Assembly: GCA_010031735.1 (NCBI GenBank)
Contig: RGZB01000016.1
Location: forward strand, 1-36,138
DNA length: 36,138 nucleotides
DNA from: Pseudomonadota bacterium
Lineage (GTDB): Bacteria > Pseudomonadota > Alphaproteobacteria > Rickettsiales > RGZB01
Reading direction: 5' to 3'
The stretch's first letter is position 1. Each line of letters opens with the position of its first letter. A program made the translations under genes and the position numbers. Positions 1-7,888 of the stretch are shown here, one piece after another. The notes beneath the pieces are model-generated. The model searched no databases, was not told the origin of the DNA, and was given only the letters and a program-made list of their open reading frames with translations.

Positions 1-372
1 ACCGTACCCCTCGGTGATAAGATCGCTCACATACGCGATAAGGCAAAACTCACCGGTCCGGAAGCGGGTGCCCTCCAAACCATTGCGGATATTGCACTGA
101 CTGAAGATGCGCGCGGTTATCTCTTCCGTTTCAATACGAACGGCCAGGTGGCAAAGAGGCTTGGCTACCGGGATGATGGTTCCGATAAGGGTACGCTTGC
201 GGCACTTTCCGAGAAACTGAGGGCACTCGATGGCTTTGGCCATTTGGAGGGTCTTATCACGGTTCAGGATAGCGGTCCCCAAAAGCTGCTCATCGTGGAT
301 AAGCGCGTGTTTGAGCATGCGCTGGAACGTGAGCCGCGACGGCCGATGGGCTTCCGCCCGGTGGGTGAATAA
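1..372 (+). CDS. Unrecognised protein, C-terminal part (5' end outside window)
   Basis: Frame 1 is open from the first base to a TAA at 370-372, giving 123 codons of a protein whose start lies upstream of the window. The ORF-track start at 148 is an internal codon in the same frame, since the reading frame continues without stops before it. The visible part has a mixed charged and hydrophobic composition with no signal peptide, membrane segment or motif I recognise; it ends in an Arg/Pro-rich stretch (REPRRPMGFRPVGE). It runs in the same direction as coaBC, 78 bases downstream, so the two could be cotranscribed. I do not assign a function. Confidence 0.65.
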   Translation, partial: TVPLGDKIAHIRDKAKLTGPEAGALQTIADIALTEDARGYLFRFNTNGQVAKRLGYRDDGSDKGTLAALSEKLRALDGFGHLEGLITVQDSGPQKLLIVDKRVFEHALEREPRRPMGFRPVGE

Positions 373-393
373 TAGGCCCGGAACCAAAACAGA

Positions 394-424
394 GGGTTTT
401 GCTTGTAATTACCCTCCAAAACCC
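394..424 (+). repeat. Inverted repeat in coaBC leader
   Basis: GGGTTTTG (394-401) is complementary to CAAAACCC (417-424) across a 15-base spacer. CAAAAC at 385-390 could alternatively pair with GTTTTG at 396-401, so two mutually exclusive hairpins can be drawn. There is no clear U-run, so it is not a convincing terminator. It may be chance in a short leader. Confidence 0.25.
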
Positions 425-450
425 CTTAAAATCCCTTTGGGAACAGAATT

Positions 451-1728
451 ATGGTTACAGAAAACACAGCCAAGCGCTCCGTGCTGCTGATTGTCACGGG
501 CAGTATCGCCGCCACGAAAGTGCCGGAGCTCATTCGCTTACTCAAAGACAAAGCGATGGATGTTACTGCCGTGCTCACGGAGGCGGGGGGCTACTTCATC
601 TCACCGCTCACACTTGCGTCGCTTACGGGCAAACGTGTCTACAGCGAACTTTTCTCCATCGATGAAGAAACCGAGATGGGGCACATCCAGCTCTCACGCA
701 AATCCGATCTGATTGTCGTGGCACCTGCGACTGCGAACACGATCGCGAAAATGGCGCAGGGCATTTCGGATGATCTCGCCTCCACGATATTGCTCGCGAC
801 GGATAAGCCCGTGCTTGTCGTGCCGGCGATGAACGTGCGTATGTGGGAGCATCCCGCGACCCAGCGTAATGTGCAGACACTCCGCAAGGACGGTGTCGTA
901 TTTGTGGGTCCCTCTAAGGGTGCGCTTGCCTGTGGGGAAGAAGGGCATGGCCGCATGGTGGAGCCTTCCGAGATCGTGGATGAGATCCAGCGCTTTTATG
1001 ACTTCAAGAAACTTGGCCGTCCGCTTCAAGGCAAGAAAGCACTTGTCACCAGTGGTCCGACGGTCGAGGCGATCGATCCGGTGCGTTATATTGCGAACCG
1101 TTCGTCCGGCAAGCAAGGACATGCGATTGCTGCAGCCTTGAAGGCGCTTGGCGCCGATGTCACCCTTGTCTCCGGCCCTACGGCACTTCCCGATCCGGTC
1201 GGGGTGAAGATGGTGAAGGTCGAATCCGCGCGTGAGATGTTAGACGCATGCTATAAGGCGCTTCCGGTAGATATGGCGGTATGTGCCGCGGCGGTGTCTG
1301 ATTGGCGCTCCTCGAACCTTTCCGAACAGAAGATCAAGAAACCCGCCAAGAAATCCATGAAGCCGGAAGATATGCTCACCTTTACCTTCATGGAAAACCC
1401 CGACATCTTGGAGTGCCTCGGCAAGCATGGGGACAAACGCCCGCAACTCGTGGTCGGTTTCGCGGCAGAGACTGAAAATGTGGTGAAGAACGCCAAAGCG
1501 AAGATGCAACGTAAGGGTTGTGACTGGATACTCGCGAACGATGTATCTGGCGGCAGCGTATTCGGTAGTGAGGATACCGAGATTCATTACATCACCGTGG
1601 ATGGCGAAGAGCACTGGCCGCTCATGAGTAAGCGCGACGTGGCTTTCACCCTTGCTTCCCGCATGAGTGATTATTTCAGTATCGATCCGAAACTGCGTAA
1701 GAATAACGTCACCAAACTTCTGCTGTAG
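451..1728 (+). CDS. coaBC: Bifunctional phosphopantothenoylcysteine decarboxylase / phosphopantothenate-cysteine ligase
   Basis: CoaBC makes 4'-phosphopantetheine for coenzyme A: the CoaB domain joins 4'-phosphopantothenate to cysteine and the FMN-dependent CoaC domain decarboxylates the product, in the cytoplasm. The 425-aa length fits the fused bacterial enzyme. The N-terminal flavoprotein domain (about 1-190) shows [14 protein letters not shown], the PAMNVRMW substrate clamp and [10 protein letters not shown] with a conserved Cys. The C-terminal domain (about 195-425) shows [20 protein letters not shown], the nucleotide-binding and dimer region of CoaB, and a lysine-rich KKPAKK segment. 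The ATG at 451 begins exactly where the flavoprotein fold should start; its ribosome site is weak. dut follows 52 bases downstream in the same direction, a coaBC-dut order seen in many proteobacteria. Confidence 0.95.
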   Translation: MVTENTAKRSVLLIVTGSIAATKVPELIRLLKDKAMDVTAVLTEAGGYFISPLTLASLTGKRVYSELFSIDEETEMGHIQLSRKSDLIVVAPATANTIAKMAQGISDDLASTILLATDKPVLVVPAMNVRMWEHPATQRNVQTLRKDGVVFVGPSKGALACGEEGHGRMVEPSEIVDEIQRFYDFKKLGRPLQGKKALVTSGPTVEAIDPVRYIANRSSGKQGHAIAAALKALGADVTLVSGPTALPDPVGVKMVKVESAREMLDACYKALPVDMAVCAAAVSDWRSSNLSEQKIKKPAKKSMKPEDMLTFTFMENPDILECLGKHGDKRPQLVVGFAAETENVVKNAKAKMQRKGCDWILANDVSGGSVFGSEDTEIHYITVDGEEHWPLMSKRDVAFTLASRMSDYFSIDPKLRKNNVTKLLL

Positions 1729-1780
1729 ACAGGTGCGCGGTAGGCACGTTATGGTGTCGACCAGTCATATACGAGGTGTT

Positions 1781-2242
1781 ATGAAAACGAAGACTGTCCA
1801 AGTAGGTTTTAAAGTACTCGAACACGGCAAGGATCTGCCGGTTCCTTCCTATGCGACCGCTTCCAGTGCGGGTATGGACCTTTACGCCGCGGTCAAAGAA
1901 GACGTGGTGATCAAACCCTCCGAACGTAAACTGCTCCCGGCGGGTTTCTCGATGGCGCTGCCGGAAGGCTACGAAGCCCAAGTGCGCCCGCGCTCTGGTC
2001 TTGCACTCAAAAATGGTATCACGGTGCTGAACTCCCCGGGCACGATCGATGCGGATTACCGCGGTGAGGTTTGTGTGATTCTGATCAATCTCGGACAAGA
2101 ACCCTTCACCATCACGCGCGGTATGCGCATGGCACAGATGGTGATTGCACCGACCAGCCACGCAACCTTGGTGGTCGTAAACGACCTTGATGAAACGGCG
2201 CGCGGCAAAGGTGGTTTCGGTTCAACCGGTACGCACGGGTAA
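1781..2242 (+). CDS. dut: dUTP diphosphatase (dUTPase)
   Basis: Hydrolyses dUTP to dUMP and pyrophosphate, supplying the thymidylate precursor and keeping uracil out of DNA. The protein is 153 aa, normal for the trimeric dUTPase family. Motifs in order are [10 protein letters not shown] (motif 1), [12 protein letters not shown] (motif 2), [13 protein letters not shown] (motif 3 with the catalytic Asp), RMAQMVI (motif 4) and the P-loop-like C-terminal arm [12 protein letters not shown] (motif 5). All five are present, so the enzyme should be active. The ORF track begins at 1667, inside coaBC; I chose ATG 1781 because ACGAGGTGTT precedes it as a ribosome site and the dUTPase fold begins there. 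An Rrf2-type regulator gene starts 8 bases after the stop. Confidence 0.95.
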   Translation: MKTKTVQVGFKVLEHGKDLPVPSYATASSAGMDLYAAVKEDVVIKPSERKLLPAGFSMALPEGYEAQVRPRSGLALKNGITVLNSPGTIDADYRGEVCVILINLGQEPFTITRGMRMAQMVIAPTSHATLVVVNDLDETARGKGGFGSTGTHG

Positions 2243-2250
2243 TCATAACG

Positions 2251-2697
2251 ATGCACACACTTTCCAAAAAGGCCTTCGTTGCCATTGAAGCGGTGCTTTA
2301 TATCGCACTGCATAGCGGTGTTGAACCGGTCTGCGGCAAGAATATCGGTCGTTACCAAGGTGTGGCATCCCGCTATCTCGAACATATTCTACAAGCGTTG
2401 GTCCATGCCGGTATCCTGCGCGGCCAGCGGGGGCCTAAAGGTGGCTATTTCCTTGCACGTGAGCGGCGCAAGATTACACTGGGCGAAATTTACGAAGCAT
2501 TGATGAAAATCGATGCCGAACCGCATATCGATCATCCCCTTTCCGCACTAAACACCAAGGTGATCGAGCCGATCTGGGAAGAGGTGCAGAAACACCTGGT
2601 CACGGAATTGGCGAAAGTAACGGTGCAGGATCTCTGCGACCGTGCAACGAAGCAGGGACTTGAAGCGGAAACCAAGAAGCCTGATTTCACCATCTAG
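2251..2697 (+). CDS. Rrf2-family transcriptional regulator, no Fe-S cysteine cluster
   Basis: A 148-aa winged-helix DNA-binding protein of the Rrf2 family. The N-terminal half has the family pattern: LSKKAFVAIEAVLYIALH, recognition-helix region VASRYLEHILQALVHAGIL, and the wing RGPKGGYFLARERRKITLGEI. The cluster-ligating three-cysteine motif of IscR, NsrR and RirA (around residues 90-110) is absent; the only cysteines are at VCGKN and DLCDR. This makes it closer in type to CymR, an Rrf2 repressor of cysteine metabolism in Firmicutes, although CymR itself is not expected here. It sits between dut (8-base gap) and cysK (142-base gap containing a candidate promoter). Control of cysK is an inference from position only. 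Confidence 0.88.
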   Translation: MHTLSKKAFVAIEAVLYIALHSGVEPVCGKNIGRYQGVASRYLEHILQALVHAGILRGQRGPKGGYFLARERRKITLGEIYEALMKIDAEPHIDHPLSALNTKVIEPIWEEVQKHLVTELAKVTVQDLCDRATKQGLEAETKKPDFTI

Positions 2698-2756
2698 CCA
2701 CGCGAAAACGCGGCGCAAAACAAACCATCAATAACCTTTTTCTCTATGGGGATTTA

Positions 2757-2784
2757 TTGTTTAAAACGCTTGGATTCTTATGAT
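2757..2784 (+). promoter_or_regulatory. Candidate cysK promoter
   Basis: TTGTTT (2757-2762) and TATGAT (2779-2784) are separated by 16 bases and lie about 55 bases upstream of the cysK start. The fit to a sigma-70 type promoter is fair, read by eye. It suggests cysK can be transcribed independently of the coaBC-dut-rrf2 run. Confidence 0.4.
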
Positions 2785-2839
2785 AGAAGCGCTATAAACG
2801 GTCTTCCTTTAGGGACATCATTTCAACAAGGAGCCTCCC

Positions 2840-3826
2840 ATGACAGCAGCCGCAAAAATCCCCAATACCCACGTGCACTACAAAACCAAGGGTCGCGGTA
2901 AAGTATATTCCAATATCATCGAGACCATTGGCGATACGCCGATGGTGAAACTGAATCGCATCGCAAAAGAAGCAGGATGCGTAGCCGATGTGTATGCGAA
3001 ACTCGAATTCTTCAATCCCCTTGCTTCGGTGAAAGACCGTCTTGCGATCGGCATGATCGAAGATGCGGAAGCAGCAGGCGTGCTGAAAAAAGATTCCGTC
3101 CTGGTCGAGCCGACTTCAGGCAACACGGGTATCGCACTTGCGTTCATCTGCGCGGCGAAAGGCTATAAACTGATCCTCACCATGCCGGAAAGCATGTCGG
3201 TCGAACGCCGTAAAATGCTGAAATTCCTGGGAGCGCAATTAGAGCTCACGCCAGCGGCAAAAGGTATGCGCGGTGCGATCGAGAAGGCCGAAGAGATCCT
3301 GAAAGGCAATCCGAAAGCGTTGATGCTGCAGCAGTTCAAGAACCCAGCGAATGCTGCGATTCACCGTAATACCACCGCGGAAGAAATCTGGAACGATACG
3401 AACGGTAAAGTCGATGTGTTCATCGCGGGTGTCGGTACGGGCGGTACGGTGACGGGTGTAGCACAGGTACTGAAACAGAAAAAGCCATCTGTCAAAATCA
3501 TCGCGGTGGAACCGGAAGACAGTCCCGTACTCTCGGGTGGCCAGCCGGGTCCGCATAAAATCCAAGGTATCGGCGCCGGTTTCGTGCCGGATGTACTCGA
3601 CAAAAACCTGATCGACGAAGTCGTGCAGGTGGGTAACCAGACGGCATTTAACACGGGCCGTAAACTTGCGCAACTCGAAGGTATCCCGGGTGGTATTTCC
3701 TCGGGGGCTACGGTGGCAGCGGCACTTGAAGTGGCTGCGCGTCCCGAGATGAAGGGTAAGACCGTGGTAGTGATTCTGGCATCGTTTGCAGAGCGCTACC
3801 TCTCCACCGACCTCTTCGCTGAGTAA
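2840..3826 (+). CDS. cysK: Cysteine synthase A (O-acetylserine sulfhydrylase)
   Basis: A PLP-dependent fold-type II enzyme that makes L-cysteine from O-acetylserine and sulfide. At 328 aa it is a little longer than typical CysK because of an N-terminal extension of about 20 residues before [16 protein letters not shown]. The PLP lysine is in SVKDRLAIG (about residue 65), the substrate loop is PTSGNTGIA, the phosphate-binding loop is GTGGTVTGV, and [11 protein letters not shown] and SSGATVAA are also canonical. A strong ribosome site (AAGGAGCCTCCC) precedes ATG 2840. It follows the Rrf2 gene, and a MoeB-like gene starts 6 bases after its stop, which hints at a small sulfur-metabolism operon. 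Cystathionine beta-synthase is less likely because there is no CBS domain. Confidence 0.95.
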   Translation: MTAAAKIPNTHVHYKTKGRGKVYSNIIETIGDTPMVKLNRIAKEAGCVADVYAKLEFFNPLASVKDRLAIGMIEDAEAAGVLKKDSVLVEPTSGNTGIALAFICAAKGYKLILTMPESMSVERRKMLKFLGAQLELTPAAKGMRGAIEKAEEILKGNPKALMLQQFKNPANAAIHRNTTAEEIWNDTNGKVDVFIAGVGTGGTVTGVAQVLKQKKPSVKIIAVEPEDSPVLSGGQPGPHKIQGIGAGFVPDVLDKNLIDEVVQVGNQTAFNTGRKLAQLEGIPGGISSGATVAAALEVAARPEMKGKTVVVILASFAERYLSTDLFAE

Positions 3827-3832
3827 TCACGC

Positions 3833-4600
3833 TTGAAACTGAGTGATCCTGCCCGCCGCCGTTATGCGCGGAATATCGTGCTGCCGGAAATCGGCGTCGC
3901 GGGACAGGAGAAGCTCCTTTCTGCGAAGGTACTGGTCATCGGTGCCGGCGGTCTCGGCTCTCCACTTTTGCTTTATCTTGCGGCAGCAGGCGTTGGCACG
4001 ATTGGCATCGTGGATAGCGACAAGGTCGAGCTTTCGAACTTGCAGCGCCAGATCGCGTTCGAGACAGCGGATATCGGGCGCAGTAAGACCGAAAGTGCCG
4101 CCGATGCGGTGAATGATTTAAATCCCGATATCCGCGTTGTCCAGCATCCCGTTCGGTTAACCGTTGAGAATGCCCGGACCCTTATTTCTGGGTACGATAT
4201 GGTCGCGGATGGCAGCGATAACTTCGAAACCCGCTTTTTGGTACATGACACCTGCTTTTCGCTCAGAAAGCCCGTGATTTCTGCGGCGGTGGTGGGTTTT
4301 AAGGGGCAATTATCCACCTATAAGGCGTACGAGGGGGCTAAAAACCCGTGTTACCATTGTTTTATCCCGGAAACCCCGCCGGCCGAGATCATGCCGAACT
4401 GCGCGGATAATGGGGTTTTGGGAGCGGTGGCAGGGGTCATGGCCTCGCTTCAGGCGACCGAGGTGATAAAGGAACTTCTCGGTATCGGAAAGTCGCTTTC
4501 TGGCTCTGTGGTTGTATTTGATGCACTTGATGCTATACTGCGCGCCACCCAATTACGACGGGATCCGGCTTGCCCGTTTTGCAGTAAACAGGCCGCGTGA
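3833..4600 (+). CDS. moeB: MoeB/ThiF-family sulfur-carrier adenylyltransferase
   Basis: An E1-like enzyme that adenylates the C-terminal glycine of a ubiquitin-like sulfur carrier (MoaD or ThiS) for molybdopterin or thiamine synthesis. The 255 aa show the ATP-binding GAGGLGSP loop (about 37-44), NLQRQ with the Arg finger, DGSDNFETR with the conserved Asp (about 127), and two zinc-binding pairs, CYHC (about 172) and CPFC near the C-terminus. MPNCADNGVLG contains the conserved cysteine of the MoeB/ThiF fold. No rhodanese domain follows, so it is the short bacterial form. The start appears to be TTG 3833, 6 bases after cysK. MoeB versus ThiF cannot be settled from sequence alone; no carrier-protein gene is in the window. 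Confidence 0.88.
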   Translation: MKLSDPARRRYARNIVLPEIGVAGQEKLLSAKVLVIGAGGLGSPLLLYLAAAGVGTIGIVDSDKVELSNLQRQIAFETADIGRSKTESAADAVNDLNPDIRVVQHPVRLTVENARTLISGYDMVADGSDNFETRFLVHDTCFSLRKPVISAAVVGFKGQLSTYKAYEGAKNPCYHCFIPETPPAEIMPNCADNGVLGAVAGVMASLQATEVIKELLGIGKSLSGSVVVFDALDAILRATQLRRDPACPFCSKQAA

Positions 4601-4623
4601 TAAAAAACCTACATGAGGACGAT

Positions 4624-5130
4624 ATGAAAAAGGCGCTCAAATTCGGAATTCTGGCTCTCACGGCTGCTGCTAGCATTGCAGTGGTATCGCAGCTTGCGAT
4701 CGCAGGTGACAAAAAAGCCGACGCGAAAAAAACCGATGATAAAAAACCGGGCATCTTCGTGCTGGATACGAACAAAGATGGCGTGATCACCTTGGATGAA
4801 ATGAAAGCGCGTCCCAACAAAAGTAAACAACCGCGTTCTCCGGAAGCCGAACAACGTATCGAAGAGCGTTTCAAAGAACTCGATAAAAACAACGACGGCA
4901 AAATCGACGCTGCTGAAATCGAGAAATTCAAAGAAGAGCGGAACAAGCCGATCAGCAAAAAAGAGTTCATGAGCAAAGCGAATGAACGTGCAGAGAAAGC
5001 CTTCGATAAACTGGATACCAACAAAGACGGTACCATCGATGCGAATGAGCGTCAGTCTGCACGCGAAGCACTCCGTAAGAAAATCGAAGAGCGTCGCGCG
5101 GAGCTCCAGAAAGAACAGAAGAAGAACTAA
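4624..5130 (+). CDS. Exported EF-hand calcium-binding protein
   Basis: A 168-aa protein with an N-terminal signal peptide (MKKALKFGILALTAAASIAV..., likely cleaved after AIA) and at least three EF-hand loops: DTNKDGVITLDE, DKNNDGKIDAAE and DTNKDGTIDANE, each with Asp/Asn at ligand positions 1, 3 and 5, Gly at 6 and Glu at 12. Predicted to bind Ca2+ in the periplasm or outside the cell. Regions between loops are very rich in Lys, Glu and Arg. The ORF track begins at GTG 4597, inside moeB; I chose ATG 4624 because GAGGAC lies just upstream and the signal peptide starts there. It follows moeB by 23 bases and overlaps the end of the converging protease gene by 4 bases. Confidence 0.85.
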   Translation: MKKALKFGILALTAAASIAVVSQLAIAGDKKADAKKTDDKKPGIFVLDTNKDGVITLDEMKARPNKSKQPRSPEAEQRIEERFKELDKNNDGKIDAAEIEKFKEERNKPISKKEFMSKANERAEKAFDKLDTNKDGTIDANERQSAREALRKKIEERRAELQKEQKKN

Positions 5131-5789
5131 GGATATAACGTCAACACGTTATCCTTTACTTCGTAGCTGCGTAATTTCTCCAGGAAACTCATCCCGAGGA
5201 GTGGCGTATCGAGTGATGCGCCATTCACCGATGCCCGCACGTTCCGGATAGTGATCGACCCTACGGTGATCTCATCGAGTGTGATCGGGGCGCCCTTCAC
5301 CGTACCGTTCGCGGTATTCGAGAGTTGATTGAACACCAGGCGGGAGGTATCGATACCAAGGCGTATCGCAACCTCTTTATCGATCACGGTTTGCGTAGCA
5401 CCCGTATCCACCATGAAGCGTACCGGCTTCCCATTCACCCGCGCACTGATATAGTAATGCCCATCCGTCGCGGCCCGGATTTCAATAGCGCCGTTCTGTT
5501 CGATCGGCGCACTGGGGTTGATGAAGCCGATTACGGTGTTCTGGTTTTTCTGGTAAAACCCGTAGCCGATCATGAGCACGCAGATAAGAATGATCCATAT
5601 CGCAGCATATTGAAAACCTTGCGAGGCACGGCCTTTGAAATGCAGGAATACGGAACTGCCGAGCATCGGGATCAGGAGCAGATAGTAAGCAAGGGATTTG
5701 GTATCGCCCGAGACGGCATCTGGGAATTGGTGGTAGAGCAGCGCGGTAAGCGCGATAAGTCCAACCAATGTCAGTATCGCGTACCGCAT
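5127..5789 (-). CDS. Membrane-anchored retropepsin-like aspartic protease (TIGR02281-like)
   Basis: About 220 aa. The N-terminal third holds three hydrophobic segments (AILTLVGLIALTALLY, LAYYLLLIPMLGSSVFL, AIWIILICVLMIGYGF), followed by a C-terminal domain with the active-site motif FMVDTGATQTVI, the conserved ITLDEITVGSITIRNVRASV stretch and LLGMSFLEKL. This is the pattern of the clan AA single-domain aspartic proteases common in Alphaproteobacteria, in which dimers form the active site. The protease domain probably faces the periplasm. The ORF track starts at 5837; I prefer ATG 5789 because the extra 16 residues are encoded within the end of the ABC gene. The ABC stop and this start overlap as TAATG, implying translational coupling. 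Natural substrates are not known to me. Confidence 0.85.
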   Translation of the reverse strand: MRYAILTLVGLIALTALLYHQFPDAVSGDTKSLAYYLLLIPMLGSSVFLHFKGRASQGFQYAAIWIILICVLMIGYGFYQKNQNTVIGFINPSAPIEQNGAIEIRAATDGHYYISARVNGKPVRFMVDTGATQTVIDKEVAIRLGIDTSRLVFNQLSNTANGTVKGAPITLDEITVGSITIRNVRASVNGASLDTPLLGMSFLEKLRSYEVKDNVLTLYP

Positions 5790-7591
5790 TATAATCCCGC
5801 TGCATCCGGCAGGAATCCACCTGCCTGCATGTTCCACAGCTTGGCGTAATGTCCCGCAGCCTTAAGCAATTCGGCGTGCGTACCATTCTCGATGATCTCC
5901 CCCTCCTTGAACACCAGGATGCGGTCCATCTCCGCAAGCGTCGAAAGGCGGTGCGCGATTACGATCGTGGTGCGGCCTTCCATCAGGGTATAGAGCGTTT
6001 CCTGGATGTATTTCTCGGTAATGGAGTCGAGCGAAGAGGTGGCTTCATCCAGAATCAAGATCGGCGCGTTCTTTAAGATCGCGCGTGCGATGGCGATACG
6101 TTGGCGCTGGCCACCGGAGAGTTTGATGCCCCGTTCACCGACCAGCGCTGAATAACCACCCGGCACTTCCTGGATGAAGGCATCGCATCGCGCCTGGCGT
6201 GAAGCGGCAAACACCTCGGCATCCGTTGCTTCTGTGCGGCCATAGCGGATGTTTTCCATGAGTGTACGGTGGAACAGTGTCGTATCTTGGGGGATCATCG
6301 AGATTGAATGGCGCAGTGAATCCTGTGTCACGGTTTTGATATCCTGCCCGTCGATCAGAATGCGGCCACCCTCGACATCGTAGAGACGCAGTATCAGATT
6401 CACGAACGTACTTTTGCCGCTGCCGGAGAAGCCGACGAGTCCTACTTTCTCCCCGGCTTTGATGGTGATGCTTTTGTTGCGGAAGATATCCTTACCCGCG
6501 ATGTAATGGAACTGTACGTTGTCGAAAACGATCTCGCCTTTTTTCACTACGATGGGTTTGGCATCCGGCACATCCGTCACGTCATGTGCGCGGTTGATGA
6601 TGGAAAGTGCCTGCTTCACCGTGCCGATGGAGCTGAAGAAATCCGGCAGCTCGGTGGATAACATCCATACCACATGCAACACGCCCATACCGGTCGAGAT
6701 CACGAACACCACATCGCCGATGGTCATCCAGCCCATCTGCCAGCCGTGGATGGAATAAAGCATCAAGGCGATCGCGGTGAAGAGTGCAGGGAGTTCCATC
6801 GCCATCCGTACATTCCACATCGAGACGAGCACGCGGCGGTGGCTTTTCTTTTCGATATCCTGCGAAACGCCGACATAACTCCGTTCGTAGAGCGAGCGGG
6901 AGAACAGGCGCATGGTGGTGATATTGGTGAGCACATCCACGATATGGCCTTGCAGGATGTTGCGATTCTCAGCACTGATATTGGCGTAATGATCGACTTT
7001 CTGACCCATGAAATACGCGATGGAAAGCTGCACGCACACCCAAAGGCAGATGATAGCGGAGAAGATCGGGCTCACGACCGCGAGCATGATGATGGCGGCG
7101 AGCGTCACCGAGACCGTGGTGATGATACGCCAGCGCACGAAATCCAGCGTCGATTGTGTATAGCGTGGAAGGTCGGCGATCTTACCGGCGATGCTGCCCG
7201 CGAAATGATCGGCGAAATATTGGTGTGAGTGCTGCTTGACGTAATCGAAGGCCGTCATGCGGATATCCGCTTGGAATTTCGGCCAGGTATGCGTGCCCAC
7301 CCATTCCTGGATACGCCAGTTCACCACCCAGGCGACCCACACTGCAAAATATAAGGTGATGGGGCCGGAGAGCACCGACATCACTTCGGCTTTAGGGCCC
7401 GTATAGTTCGTAAGTGCATCGACGATGAGTTTCAACGCGTACGGCAGCACGTTGCTTTCAAGCACATGGGCGACCGGGGCAATCAAAAGCACGATGAATG
7501 CCGCACGGTAAGGGCGCATGAAGTAACGGATGAAGGCAAAGATCGTGGAAGGTAGATGCTGCGGCGTGTTCATGCCTTCCAGCATTAACAT
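5789..7591 (-). CDS. ABC exporter, fused transmembrane and ATPase domains
   Basis: A half-transporter of about 600 aa: an N-terminal six-helix exporter domain (to about residue 330) and a C-terminal nucleotide-binding domain. Visible ATPase motifs are Walker A VGFSGSGKST, the signature LSGGQRQRIAIARAIL, Walker B ILILDEATSS, the D-loop SLD and the switch His in IVIAHRLS, so it should be an active ATPase that dimerises. It resembles the MsbA/Atm1-type multidrug and lipid exporters; the substrate cannot be told. The start is uncertain: in-frame choices are TTG 7618, ATG 7591, ATG 7585 and ATG 7573, none with a clear ribosome site; I give ATG 7591. It precedes and is coupled to the aspartic protease gene. 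The 7699 gene is transcribed divergently. Confidence 0.9.
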   Translation of the reverse strand: MLMLEGMNTPQHLPSTIFAFIRYFMRPYRAAFIVLLIAPVAHVLESNVLPYALKLIVDALTNYTGPKAEVMSVLSGPITLYFAVWVAWVVNWRIQEWVGTHTWPKFQADIRMTAFDYVKQHSHQYFADHFAGSIAGKIADLPRYTQSTLDFVRWRIITTVSVTLAAIIMLAVVSPIFSAIICLWVCVQLSIAYFMGQKVDHYANISAENRNILQGHIVDVLTNITTMRLFSRSLYERSYVGVSQDIEKKSHRRVLVSMWNVRMAMELPALFTAIALMLYSIHGWQMGWMTIGDVVFVISTGMGVLHVVWMLSTELPDFFSSIGTVKQALSIINRAHDVTDVPDAKPIVVKKGEIVFDNVQFHYIAGKDIFRNKSITIKAGEKVGLVGFSGSGKSTFVNLILRLYDVEGGRILIDGQDIKTVTQDSLRHSISMIPQDTTLFHRTLMENIRYGRTEATDAEVFAASRQARCDAFIQEVPGGYSALVGERGIKLSGGQRQRIAIARAILKNAPILILDEATSSLDSITEKYIQETLYTLMEGRTTIVIAHRLSTLAEMDRILVFKEGEIIENGTHAELLKAAGHYAKLWNMQAGGFLPDAAGL

Positions 7592-7698
7592 AAACGCCCG
7601 ATTTGTCGAGCCTTTCAAGGTGATATGCGGCTTTCCGGATTAATAATCTATTAACCTATTGATGCTACTCTCAATTTATAACGATATCAGGATGCAAT

Positions 7699-7887
7699 AT
7701 GGAAATTGAAAAACTGGCGCTTCTTAAAAGCTATACCGAAGGCCGTTTGAGCTGGCGCGAGGCGGCATTGTCGCTCGAGGTCGATGGCTATGAAGCACTG
7801 ATGGAACTCATGGAAACCATGGGGCTCACATGCCGTATGCCGCAGAAGGCTAGTAGCAGCTGGGCAAATCTGGTGGCTAAGAAATAA
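7699..7887 (+). CDS. Small 62-aa helical protein, UPF0175/HTH-like
   Basis: A 62-aa protein with ribosome site AGGATG before ATG 7699. The segment LKSYTEGRLSWREAALSLEVDGYEALMELMETMGL resembles the HTH part of UPF0175-type small proteins, where a short helix, a GK/GRLS turn and an AA-helix precede a recognition helix and a family-typical downstream Gly. UPF0175 members often act as antitoxins next to PIN-type toxins. Only one base separates its stop from the next start (7889), so the two are surely one operon. The antitoxin idea is inference; the match is by eye and short, and the protein could be an unrelated small regulator. Confidence 0.65.
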   Translation: MEIEKLALLKSYTEGRLSWREAALSLEVDGYEALMELMETMGLTCRMPQKASSSWANLVAKK

Positions 7888-7888
7888 G

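Noticed and set aside
6674-7228. 184-aa plus-strand ORF under the ABC exporter
   Set aside because: His/Asp-rich antisense shadow of a clearly conserved exporter.
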